64,000 bases of DNA, from positions 1 to 64,000 of the forward strand of contig JACQZU010000020.1 in the NCBI GenBank assembly GCA_016213735.1, in the 5' to 3' direction. Positions within the stretch are counted from its first letter, which is position 1, and every line of letters begins with the position of its first letter. Positions 7,626 to 15,380 of the stretch are shown here, in pieces. Source of the DNA: Acidobacteriota bacterium (lineage in GTDB: Bacteria; Acidobacteriota; Holophagae; Holophagales; Holophagaceae). A program made the position numbers and the translations under genes. Below the pieces are notes generated by a model. The model did no database searches. It saw nothing but the letters and a program-made list of their open reading frames with translations, and was not told the origin of the DNA.

Positions 7626-8993
7626 TCAGGGCAGGGCCAGGAAGGCCGGGCCCGCCTGGGTGATGGTGCCTGCCCCGAAAGTGATGACAAGGTCCCCAGG
7701 CCGGGTGAGCGCGTCCAGGGCGGCGGGAAGTCCGTCCAAGGTGGGCACGAAGCGGACTTCCCGCTGACCGTGCTGGGCCAGGGAATCGGCCACCGCCTGC
7801 CCGGTAATGCCCTGGATCGGGGCCTCCCCGGCGGGGTAGACCTCGGTGACCAGCACCAGGTCGGCCTCGAAGAAGGCTTGGCCGAACTCGCTCAGGAGGG
7901 CCCTCGTCCGGGAGTACCGGTGGGGCTGGAAAGCGGCCACGATGCGGCGGTCCGGGAAGCCCCGGCGCGCCGCCCCCAGGGTGGCGGCGATCTCCGTGGG
8001 GTGATGGCCGTAGTCGTCCACCACCAGGACGCCTTTCCGCTCCCCTTTTTTATGGAAGCGGCGCTCGGCCCCCACGAAGCTGGCCAGGCTGCTGTGGAGG
8101 ATCTCCCGGGGGACGTCCATCTCCAGGGCCACTCCGATGGCCGCCAGGGCATTGAGCACCATGTGGTGCCCGGGCACCCCCAGGCTGAATTCCCCGAGGT
8201 CGTCGCCGTAGGCCTTCACCCGGAAGTGGGTGCGGAAGCCCTCCTGGCGGATGGCCAGGGCCCGCAGGTCCACCTGGGGGTGGGTGCCGTAGGTCCGCAC
8301 CAAGCGGTTCAGACGGGGCCGGATGGCGGCCACGTTGGGGTCGTCCAGGCAGGCGAACACCGAGCCGTAGAAGGGGACCCGGTTGGCGAAGGCGGTGAAG
8401 GCGTCCTGGATCTCGGCGATGTCGCGGTAGTGGTCCAGGTGCTCCCGGTCGATGTTGGTGATCACCGCGATGGTGGGAGAGAGCAAAAGGAAACTGCCGT
8501 CGCTCTCGTCGGCCTCCGCCACCAGGTAGGCCCCTTTGCCGAGTTTGGCGTTGCTGCCGATGGTTCCCAGGCGCCCGCCGATCACGATGGTGGGATCGAT
8601 GCCGCCCTGGTTCAGGATCTGGGCGATCATGCTGGTGGTGGTGGTCTTGCCGTGGGAGCCAGCCACCGCGATGCCATACTTCATGCGCATCAGCTCGGCC
8701 AGCATCTCGCCCCGAGGCACCACCGGAATGTTGGCCTGGTGGGCGGCCACCACTTCCGGGTTGTCCCCCTTCACCGCGCTGCTGATCACCACCACCTGGG
8801 CACCCTGGATGTTTTTCGCATCGTGGCCGAGGTGGAATGCCACACCCAGCTCTTTCAGCCGCTGGGTCGATGGGGTGTCCCTCAGGTCGCTTCCGGTGAC
8901 CTGAAAGCCCAGGTTCACGAGGACTTCGGCCAGTCCGGACATTCCGATTCCGCCGACCCCGACAAAGTGGATGTGCTGGATTTTACCGAACAT
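7626..8993 (-). CDS. murC: UDP-N-acetylmuramate--L-alanine ligase
   Basis: This cytoplasmic enzyme adds L-Ala to UDP-MurNAc in peptidoglycan synthesis. From the ATG at 8993 it has 455 residues, normal for MurC. Visible are the N-terminal nucleotide-binding loop HFVGVGGIGMSG (about 8-19), the P-loop AGSHGKTTTTSM (about 110-121), EADESDGSF, the central NIDREHLDHY and the C-terminal DDYGHHPTEI and FQPHRYSRT. The frame is open further upstream but shows no homology there, so the MFGKIQ start is preferred. It stands alone rather than in a dcw cluster. Confidence 0.96.
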   Translation of the reverse strand: MFGKIQHIHFVGVGGIGMSGLAEVLVNLGFQVTGSDLRDTPSTQRLKELGVAFHLGHDAKNIQGAQVVVISSAVKGDNPEVVAAHQANIPVVPRGEMLAELMRMKYGIAVAGSHGKTTTTSMIAQILNQGGIDPTIVIGGRLGTIGSNAKLGKGAYLVAEADESDGSFLLLSPTIAVITNIDREHLDHYRDIAEIQDAFTAFANRVPFYGSVFACLDDPNVAAIRPRLNRLVRTYGTHPQVDLRALAIRQEGFRTHFRVKAYGDDLGEFSLGVPGHHMVLNALAAIGVALEMDVPREILHSSLASFVGAERRFHKKGERKGVLVVDDYGHHPTEIAATLGAARRGFPDRRIVAAFQPHRYSRTRALLSEFGQAFFEADLVLVTEVYPAGEAPIQGITGQAVADSLAQHGQREVRFVPTLDGLPAALDALTRPGDLVITFGAGTITQAGPAFLALP

Positions 8994-9115
8994 CGGGACG
9001 GCGACCCCCCGGACCAGTCTAGACCCTCCGGCCTTGCGGCCGGGGGGAGGGGGCCCGAAACTGAATCGGCGTGGCACGGTTATGGATGAGTGCCGCGCGA
9101 ATCCGCGGAGGTCCC

Positions 9116-9958
9116 ATGAGCCGTTTTCAGAACTTGACCATGCTGGCCGCCATCCTTGCCTGCACGCTCCCCCTGTCTGCCCAGCGAGGGGCCCCTGCCT
9201 CGGGGCCCAGGGGTGGCGGAGGTCCCGTCGGGGGCTCCGGGGAAAGGGCCATCGGGGGGATGTCTGGCAGCCCAACATCGATGCAGGGAATGGACCACCC
9301 CATGCGCTTCGGGGCGTCGGAGCTCAGGCCCATGGGGACCCGTCCCAACGGGGCCCCCAGGGTCCAAAAAATCCAGTATTTCAAGGGGACCCGGGTGGTC
9401 TATCCCCCGCCTTTCCACCGCTGCGAGGTGCTTCCCGACATGAAGTACTGGGCGGGGCGCGACCTCATGGCCGAGATCCAGTGGATGGCCAGGGCAGGAT
9501 TCATCCCTGTGACGCCCGTGGACCCCGGCACGGAGAGCCTCGTGGACTTCGCCTGGCGGCCGGCGGGATGGAAGGCCTACGGATTCGCCGTACCCCCCGG
9601 CGGGAAACTCCAGGTGGAACTGCAGCACGAGAAGCTCGGCTGGTTCCGCCTCATGGCGGTCGACCGGTGGGGCAAACCCGGGCCCGGCATGCTCCAGGCG
9701 GCCATCGCCTACCGGCCGACCATCGTGACCCTCACCAATCCGCGGGCCAAGGCCGATTGCGTCTACGTCATCGTGGACGATCCAGGCTGGTGGTCCGACA
9801 AGGAATCTCCCTACACGCTGGTGGTGCGCAGGGACTGGGATCCCAGGGCCGACCTGAGCGAGGCCAAAATGGTGGCTGGGATCTGGGGCGCCTCCCCCAG
9901 CGTGAGCGCCGAGTTCCGCGGGCCAAGCCTCACCGGACCCGCGGTCTACCCCCGCTGA
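9116..9958 (+). CDS. Secreted protein of unknown function
   Basis: I do not recognise this family. The ATG at 9116 follows GGAGG at good spacing and gives 280 residues. The start encodes a signal peptide (MSRFQNLTMLAAILACTLPLSAQ), probably cleaved after SAQ. A Gly/Ser/Met-rich low-complexity stretch follows (about 24-70). The rest is a beta-rich domain with repeated Trp and aromatic residues (DMKYWAGRDLMAEIQW, VDDPGWWSDKESPYTLVVRRD). It diverges from murC and converges on the lipid kinase gene 13 bases away. A periplasmic or surface beta-sandwich is a reasonable guess. Confidence 0.7.
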   Translation: MSRFQNLTMLAAILACTLPLSAQRGAPASGPRGGGGPVGGSGERAIGGMSGSPTSMQGMDHPMRFGASELRPMGTRPNGAPRVQKIQYFKGTRVVYPPPFHRCEVLPDMKYWAGRDLMAEIQWMARAGFIPVTPVDPGTESLVDFAWRPAGWKAYGFAVPPGGKLQVELQHEKLGWFRLMAVDRWGKPGPGMLQAAIAYRPTIVTLTNPRAKADCVYVIVDDPGWWSDKESPYTLVVRRDWDPRADLSEAKMVAGIWGASPSVSAEFRGPSLTGPAVYPR

Positions 9959-9971
9959 AAACACCCCAGGG

Positions 9972-10907
9972 TCAACTCCAGGGGCAGGCCCCCGTGACCT
10001 GCATCCGGAAGGCCCTGGGCTCCACCGCGAGGTCCGCCCGGTCCCGGGAGGCCACGGGTTCGCCGTCCAGGTGCCAAGGCAGGGCAGCCTCGGTTTCCAG
10101 TCGCCCTCCCGGGAAGGGCCCTTCTCGCCGGAGGAGGGAATGGCCCCCCTCCTTGAAGAGGGGAGGCAGTTCCGAAAGAAGGTCGAAGGCCCCCGGGCGG
10201 TCCAGGACGGCCCACTGGAGCAGGCCGTCCGTGGGGTTCGCGCCTGGCGCGATCCAGAGCCCCGACCCGTACTGAGGCAAGTTGGCCAGGCAGAGGCTCC
10301 AGGCCGAGGAAGGGAATCGCTGAAGGCTGGGGGCCCTCCGGGGCGGAAGCGGCTCCGCCTCCGAAGGGAATTCCGGCGACCACGTCACGAGGAAGTCCGT
10401 GGTGGTCCTCCAGAGGTTGAGGCAATCCCGGGCGTAGCCAAGAAACCCTCGCCCCTCGCCGGATTCGAAGGCCCGCGCAACCTGAGCCTCGAAGCCGGTT
10501 CCGCAGAGGTTGAAGAAGGGCTCTCCGTCCAGGAGGCCCACGTCCATCCGGAACTCCCTTCCCTCCAGGAGGCGCTGAACCGCACCGTGGGGCTCCAGGG
10601 GTGTGCGGAGCCCACGGGCCAGACCGTTCCCGCTGCCCCCCGGCACGGCCCCGAGGGGAACGGGGCATCCCGCCTTCAGGAGGGCCCGGGCCGCGTGGTG
10701 GATGGTCCCGTCCCCTCCCCAGACCAGCAAGGGCCCCCCGGCCGCCCGGGCCCGGCCGATGGCCTCTTCGAAGTCCCAGGGGGGGCCCAGGGGGAGGGCC
10801 TCGAGGCGCTCCCGGAAGGGAAGCGCCAGGCGGGACAGGAGGGCGTCCGGATCCTTCTGACCCCGGCCGGAGCGGGGGTTGAACAGCAGGGGGATGCGGT
10901 CAGGCAT
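9972..10907 (-). CDS. Diacylglycerol kinase-family lipid kinase (YegS/DagK-like)
   Basis: It probably phosphorylates a lipid alcohol such as diacylglycerol or undecaprenol-linked lipid. The catalytic-domain signature is clear: LLFNPRSGRGQ at the N-terminus, then WGGDGTIHHAARALL and AVPGGSGNGLARGL. A C-terminal beta-sandwich carries GTGFEAQVARAF and the closing LDGEPV. The ATG at 10907 overlaps the RluA gene by 8 bases (ATGCCTGA), which fixes the start and gives 311 residues. The substrate cannot be told from sequence. Confidence 0.88.
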   Translation of the reverse strand: MPDRIPLLFNPRSGRGQKDPDALLSRLALPFRERLEALPLGPPWDFEEAIGRARAAGGPLLVWGGDGTIHHAARALLKAGCPVPLGAVPGGSGNGLARGLRTPLEPHGAVQRLLEGREFRMDVGLLDGEPFFNLCGTGFEAQVARAFESGEGRGFLGYARDCLNLWRTTTDFLVTWSPEFPSEAEPLPPRRAPSLQRFPSSAWSLCLANLPQYGSGLWIAPGANPTDGLLQWAVLDRPGAFDLLSELPPLFKEGGHSLLRREGPFPGGRLETEAALPWHLDGEPVASRDRADLAVEPRAFRMQVTGACPWS

Positions 10908-11787
10908 CGCCCATCTCCGGGGTGCGGAAGCGCTCCGGGGGGGCCGTCCATTCCATGGGTGTGCCCAGGACGGGGTGGGGCATCCGCAGTTTCCACGCGT
11001 GCAGCCACAACTGGTCAGACGCCTCCCCGCCATAGAGGGCGTCTCCCAGGACCGGGGATCCGAGGTGGGCCAGGTGGACGCGGATCTGGTGAGTCCGACC
11101 GGTCCGGGGGGAAGCCACCACCCAGTGGCCGGATACCAGGCCCGCCGCCTCTTCCGCCCCGGCGGGCCGGAATTCCGTCCGGGCGGGGCGGGGATCCAGG
11201 AGGTCCCCCGTGCAGCCGAAACGACCCGGAACCGAGTGCCGGACGCGGCCGACGGGAAGCTCGGCCACGCAGGCCTCCAGGGGTTCCGAGACCCGGGCCA
11301 GGTACAGTTTCTCGGCCTCCCGCCCCTCGAAGGCGCGGGTGAGTCCGGCGTTGGCCTCCCTCCCCAGTCCGAACACCACGACCCCCGAGGTTCCCTGGTC
11401 CAGGCGATGGTGGAGGAAGATGTGGAGATCGGGACGCTGGGCGCGCAGAAGGGCCAGGAGGTCGTGGCGGTCCGTGGCCCAGGTCCCCTGGGTGGGGAGC
11501 CCGGCCGGTTTGTGCACCACCATCAAGTAGGGGTCTTCGTAGAGGATGGGGATGAGGAGGTCGGGCGGCGAGCCCAGGGCGTCGTCCACCGCCACCCGGA
11601 CCTCGGTTCCCGGCGGAACGATTCTTCCCGCCACCCGCACCCGGGATCGGGCGACTTGAACCCCTCCCAGCTTGAGGGCCTCCCGGGCCTGCCGCCGTGA
11701 CAGCCCGGTGCGGGCCGCGATGAGCTGGTCCAGGCGAAGGTTCCCCTCCCCGGGTTCCACGGTGAAGGTCCAGCGGCGGAGCGTCAT
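10900..11787 (-). CDS. RluA-family pseudouridine synthase
   Basis: It isomerises specific uridines in rRNA or tRNA. The 295 residues hold an N-terminal S4 RNA-binding domain (RLDQLIAARTGLSRRQAREALK, about 18-40), then the catalytic motif HRLDQGTSG (about 127-135) with its Asp. The closing family motifs SPRTGRTHQIRVHLAHLG and DALYGG follow. The start overlaps the upstream gene by 4 bases and the end overlaps the lipid kinase by 8, so the three are translated together. The specific target (RluC/D or a tRNA site) is unclear. Confidence 0.92.
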   Translation of the reverse strand: MTLRRWTFTVEPGEGNLRLDQLIAARTGLSRRQAREALKLGGVQVARSRVRVAGRIVPPGTEVRVAVDDALGSPPDLLIPILYEDPYLMVVHKPAGLPTQGTWATDRHDLLALLRAQRPDLHIFLHHRLDQGTSGVVVFGLGREANAGLTRAFEGREAEKLYLARVSEPLEACVAELPVGRVRHSVPGRFGCTGDLLDPRPARTEFRPAGAEEAAGLVSGHWVVASPRTGRTHQIRVHLAHLGSPVLGDALYGGEASDQLWLHAWKLRMPHPVLGTPMEWTAPPERFRTPEMGDA

Positions 11788-12470
11788 GGGTCCACCCTAG
11801 CCCAGGCGCGGCACATCCGGCGCAAAGGGGGGTGGGTGAGGCGGGCGGCCTCCACCAGGCGCTGTTCGGGATCCAGGGCCTTGATCCAGGGCGCGGCCTG
11901 GCCCAGCACCAGGGACGCTTCGGGGAGGAGGAAGGTGCGATCCATGGCCTGGAGCACCTGAGCGATGACGGGGGGCATTCCGGCGAAGCTGGAGTTGAGC
12001 AGGGCTTCATCCTGGGCGCGGGTCAGGGGAGGCTGGAGCAGGACCAGGAGGGCATCCAGGTTCATGCGCGGATTCCTCAGAAGGTTATGGATCACGCGGG
12101 AATCGGGCACCCGCCAGGCCTGGGGCCAGAGCTTTCGGGGAAGGCGAAGCGCCAGGCTCCGGCGTTCCCCGCTGCTGAGGCCCTGCCAGATCGTCTGGAG
12201 GCGCTCTCCGGCCATCTGGCGGGCCTGGGGGTGGGCTCCGGCATCGTTGGCGATGGCCGCCAAGGGCAGGGCCGGAAGCCGGGGCAGGAGGTTGGCCCTG
12301 AGGTGGGCCGGGCATCGGGGATGCTGGGCGATCCAGCGGAGGAGGAGGGGCCGCTTCCTGAGTTCCGGGAGCTGGGCGGCGGCCTCCAGCCACCCCCTTG
12401 GGGGGGCGGGCTGGCGGAGGAGCCTCAGGAAGCGGGCCCACTCGATGTCGGGGGGCAGGGGCCAGGACAT
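11784..12470 (-). CDS. Helical-repeat-like protein of unknown function
   Basis: I do not recognise a named family. The protein has 228 residues from the ATG at 12470 and is mostly leucine-rich helices. Recurring turns are HPRCPAHLRANLLPRL and LLRNPRMNLDALLVLL, a spacing reminiscent of HEAT-like or DUF2336-like repeats. There is no signal peptide and no membrane span. It heads the operon with RluA and the lipid kinase (ATGA overlap) and diverges from the DUF2520-type gene across 72 bases. A scaffolding role is a guess only. Confidence 0.6.
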   Translation of the reverse strand: MSWPLPPDIEWARFLRLLRQPAPPRGWLEAAAQLPELRKRPLLLRWIAQHPRCPAHLRANLLPRLPALPLAAIANDAGAHPQARQMAGERLQTIWQGLSSGERRSLALRLPRKLWPQAWRVPDSRVIHNLLRNPRMNLDALLVLLQPPLTRAQDEALLNSSFAGMPPVIAQVLQAMDRTFLLPEASLVLGQAAPWIKALDPEQRLVEAARLTHPPLRRMCRAWARVDP

Positions 12471-12542
12471 GGGATTCTTCGACGCGGTGGATCCGCCGGG
12501 GACCCAAAGGCATTCTCCCCCGGGGTGGGGCACACTGGGGGG

Positions 12543-13178
12543 ATGACCCACGAATTCAGCGTCCTGGGCCGTGGTCGGGCCGGCCGGGCCCTGGCCACCG
12601 CCTGGGGGGAACGGGCGGCCCTTTGTCCTTCCACCGCGCGTCCAGAGGGCGTCGTGCTGCTGGCCGTTCCCGACGACGCCGTGCCGGTCCTGGCGGAATC
12701 CTTCCCGGGCCGTTGTGCCCACCTGTCCGGCAGTCTCCACCTGGACGGAATCCCCTCCCTGCATCCCCTCACCAGTTTCTGCGGAGAGCCGCGGGACTGG
12801 AGCGGCACGCCCCTGGCCGTCACGGGGGACGCCGACCCGGTCCTCGTGGAGGCCTTCAGCCTCCTCGGGTTCCACCCTTTTCTCCTGCCCCCCGGGAAGA
12901 AGGCCCTTTACCACGCGGCCGCGGTGCTGAGCAGCGGACATGCCGCCACCCTTTGGCTGGGGGCGGCCCGTCTCCTGGAGGAGGCGGGGGTCCACCTCCC
13001 CGGCCGCGGCCTGGCGCCACTGGCCGAGGCCACCCTGGAGAATCTTCTTCGGCTGGGCCGCGAGGGGCGCACGGGCCCCTTCGTCCGTGGGGACCTCGCC
13101 ACCATCCAGCGTGATCTGGAGGCGCTTCCCGAACCCTGGCGAGCGGTGTTCCTGGGCCTGGGTGAGCTCGGCGCCTGA
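12543..13178 (+). CDS. Rossmann-like / DUF2520 domain protein
   Basis: This is a 211-residue protein with an N-terminal nucleotide-binding fold (FSVLGRGRAGRALATAWG, about 5-22), followed by LLAVPDDAVPVLAE. The C-terminal helical part resembles DUF2520: FHPFLLPPGKKALYHAAAVLSSGHAATLWLGAARLLEEAG, then LENLLRLG and FVRGD. The architecture matches proteins annotated as NADP oxidoreductase-like partners of pantothenate or ProC-type enzymes. No activity is assured. The ATG at 12543 is the only start that begins the Rossmann strand correctly. It precedes the malic enzyme by 68 bases. Confidence 0.8.
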   Translation: MTHEFSVLGRGRAGRALATAWGERAALCPSTARPEGVVLLAVPDDAVPVLAESFPGRCAHLSGSLHLDGIPSLHPLTSFCGEPRDWSGTPLAVTGDADPVLVEAFSLLGFHPFLLPPGKKALYHAAAVLSSGHAATLWLGAARLLEEAGVHLPGRGLAPLAEATLENLLRLGREGRTGPFVRGDLATIQRDLEALPEPWRAVFLGLGELGA

Positions 13179-13246
13179 TCCGTGGAAGCCGGAAGGGGGG
13201 GTCCTCCACTGGAGTAAGGTAGAACCATCCCTCCGGGAGGACGTCG

Positions 13247-14587
13247 ATGAACATCGAAGGGGCCGAAAAGATCTACAAGACCCTGCGGGTCCTGGTGAAG
13301 GACAAGCCAGGCTACCTGGGCCGCCTCTGCACCGTGATCGGGGAGCACGGCGCCAACATCGGGGAGATCGCCCGGATCAAGGTGGGCGTCCAGTTCAACA
13401 CCCGTGACGTCTCCTTGACCGTGGGGAGTGAGGATCACCTCCGGGAGATCATGGAGGCTGTCGGGAAGCTCGAGGGGATCATCATCGAGGAGGTGATCGA
13501 CCCCGTCCTGGAACTCCACAAGGGAGGGAAGATCCGAAGCACCAGCCGGGTCAGGCTCGAGAGCCTCGCCCAGATGCGGCGCATCTACACCCCTGGGGTG
13601 GCCAACGTGTGCCGGGCCATCCAGGCGGACCCGGAGCTGGCCCACGAGTACACCTCCATCGATCACAGCGTGGCCATCGTCACGGACGGTTCAGCCATCC
13701 TGGGCCTCGGCAACATCGGGCCCGTGGCCGGAATGCCCGTCATGGAAGGGAAGGCCGTGCTCTTCGACAAGCTGGTGGGCCTGTCGGGGATCCCCATCCT
13801 CCTGGGCACCCAGGACGTGGATGCCATCGTCGAGACTGTCGTGAACATCGCGCCCACCTTCGGAGCCATCAAGCTGGAGGACATCGCTGCCCCTCGCTGC
13901 TTCGAGGTCGAGCGGCGCCTCATGGAGCGCCTGGACCGGCCGGTGATGCACGACGACCAGCACGGGACGGCCACCGTCGTGCTGGCGGCCTTGCTGAACG
14001 CGACCACCTACGTCGGGGTGTCCCTGAAGAACCAGACCGTGGGGATCATCGGCCTGGGAGCCGCCGGGATGGGGATCGGGAACCTTCTCCTGGCCCACGG
14101 TGTGAAGCACCTCATCGGCACCGACCTGAAGGACGAGGCCAAGTCGATGCTCGCGGAACGGGGCGGCCATCCCACCACCCTCCCGGAGTTGATGGCCCAG
14201 GCCGACATCGTCATCGCCACCACGGGCGTTCCGGGCCTTGTCAAGGAGGAGATGGTGCGCCCGGGACAGATCATCCTCGCCCTTTCCAATCCCAATCCGG
14301 AGATCCGGCCCGACGCGGCAAGGGCCGCCGGGGCGGCCTTCGCGGCCGACGGCCGCTCGGTGAACAACGCCCTGGCCTTTCCTGGAATCTTCAAGGGAGC
14401 CCTTCAGGCCAGGGCCACGCGAATCAACGACCGCATGAAGATCGCCGCCGCACGGGCCATCGCGGCGGCCGCCGAGAAGGGAGAGCTGGTGCCCCAGATC
14501 CTCGACCCCCAGGTCCACCTGGCCGTCACGGCGGCGGTGGAACGGGCCGCCCTGGAGTCGGGGGTGGCCCGGAGCCAGGGCGATTGA
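13247..14587 (+). CDS. NAD(P)-dependent malic enzyme with N-terminal ACT domain
   Basis: It decarboxylates malate to pyruvate. Residues 1-90 form an ACT-like fold (LRVLVKDKPGYLGRLCTVIGEHGANIGEI), a ligand-sensing domain also found in amino-acid enzymes. The malic-enzyme core follows: RIYTPGVANVCRAI, the catalytic region SVAIVTDGSAILGLGNIGPVAG, MPVMEGKAVLF, the metal site KLEDIAAPRCFEVE, HDDQHGTA, the cofactor loop IGLGAAGMGIGNLL, and ALSNPNPEI. The 446 residues equal ACT plus a short bacterial-type malic enzyme. It begins 9 bases after GGGAGGA. The ACT domain suggests allosteric control, with an unknown ligand. Confidence 0.95.
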   Translation: MNIEGAEKIYKTLRVLVKDKPGYLGRLCTVIGEHGANIGEIARIKVGVQFNTRDVSLTVGSEDHLREIMEAVGKLEGIIIEEVIDPVLELHKGGKIRSTSRVRLESLAQMRRIYTPGVANVCRAIQADPELAHEYTSIDHSVAIVTDGSAILGLGNIGPVAGMPVMEGKAVLFDKLVGLSGIPILLGTQDVDAIVETVVNIAPTFGAIKLEDIAAPRCFEVERRLMERLDRPVMHDDQHGTATVVLAALLNATTYVGVSLKNQTVGIIGLGAAGMGIGNLLLAHGVKHLIGTDLKDEAKSMLAERGGHPTTLPELMAQADIVIATTGVPGLVKEEMVRPGQIILALSNPNPEIRPDAARAAGAAFAADGRSVNNALAFPGIFKGALQARATRINDRMKIAAARAIAAAAEKGELVPQILDPQVHLAVTAAVERAALESGVARSQGD

Positions 14588-14662
14588 GGGTGGATCCCCA
14601 CCTCTTCCCCCTCGGCAGTTCCACGATACCGAGCTAAGCTGGGATCAAGATCCGAGGCCACC

Positions 14663-15364
14663 GTGACTTCCCCGTCCGCTCCTTCACCCGAGCAAGTGCC
14701 CGTATACAGTCCCGAGCGCCTCTCCGAAGGGGGCGGCCGGATGTCCTTCCGCCAGGGCCTCGAACGCCTGAGCGCCCAGGGCGAGCTCAAGGCCAGTCTG
14801 CTCCTCGTGGCCCTCACCCATTTCGCGGCCCGAGGCTACGAGGGGGTGCAGGTGAAGGAGGTGGCGGAGGAGGCCGGGGTCTCGAAACCCACCCTCTACT
14901 ACCATTTCGGGTCCAAGGAGGGGCTGTTCCGGCAACTCTGCCTCGTGACGCTATCCGTGACGGAACGCAGGGTGCAGGCCATGGTGGCGCCCCTCCTGGA
15001 TCACCCGGCGGACAGCCCCGAGACGGTCCGGGCTGCCTGCGAGCGCCTGGCCTCGGAATACATGGAACTGCTGCTGGAGGTGCCGGAGTTCACGGGTTTC
15101 ATCCTGCGATCCATCGCCGTTCCGGCCCCCGATTCCGGATTCCGGGACCTCATGCCGCTGGCGGAGCGGGCCCTCAGCCCCATCGGCCTGTTCCTGCACC
15201 GTATGTTCGGCTTCCCCCTGGACGCAGCCCGCCGGGAAGTCATGCTCTTCACGGGCATCATGGCCCAGCTCCTGGAGGAAAAGCTCCGGAGACCCGATTT
15301 CGTCGTCGGGGAGGCGGAGCTGCATTGGGCGGTTGGACGCTGGCTCCGGGGTCTGCAAGGCTGA
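14663..15364 (+). CDS. TetR/AcrR-family transcriptional regulator
   Basis: This is a one-component repressor-type protein of 233 residues. The helix-turn-helix (about 50-85) reads LLLVALTHFAARGYEGVQVKEVAEEAGVSKPTLYYHFGSKEGLF, a textbook TetR N-terminus. The C-terminal ligand domain is variable and unrecognised. The start used is GTG at 14663, and ATG at 14741 (MSFRQG) would also keep the whole DNA-binding domain. It lies between the malic enzyme and the M61 peptidase, 16 bases before the latter, so it may control that peptidase-glycosyltransferase pair. No operator is evident. Confidence 0.92.
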   Translation: MTSPSAPSPEQVPVYSPERLSEGGGRMSFRQGLERLSAQGELKASLLLVALTHFAARGYEGVQVKEVAEEAGVSKPTLYYHFGSKEGLFRQLCLVTLSVTERRVQAMVAPLLDHPADSPETVRAACERLASEYMELLLEVPEFTGFILRSIAVPAPDSGFRDLMPLAERALSPIGLFLHRMFGFPLDAARREVMLFTGIMAQLLEEKLRRPDFVVGEAELHWAVGRWLRGLQG

Positions 15365-15380
15365 TCCCGGAGAAGTGCGC

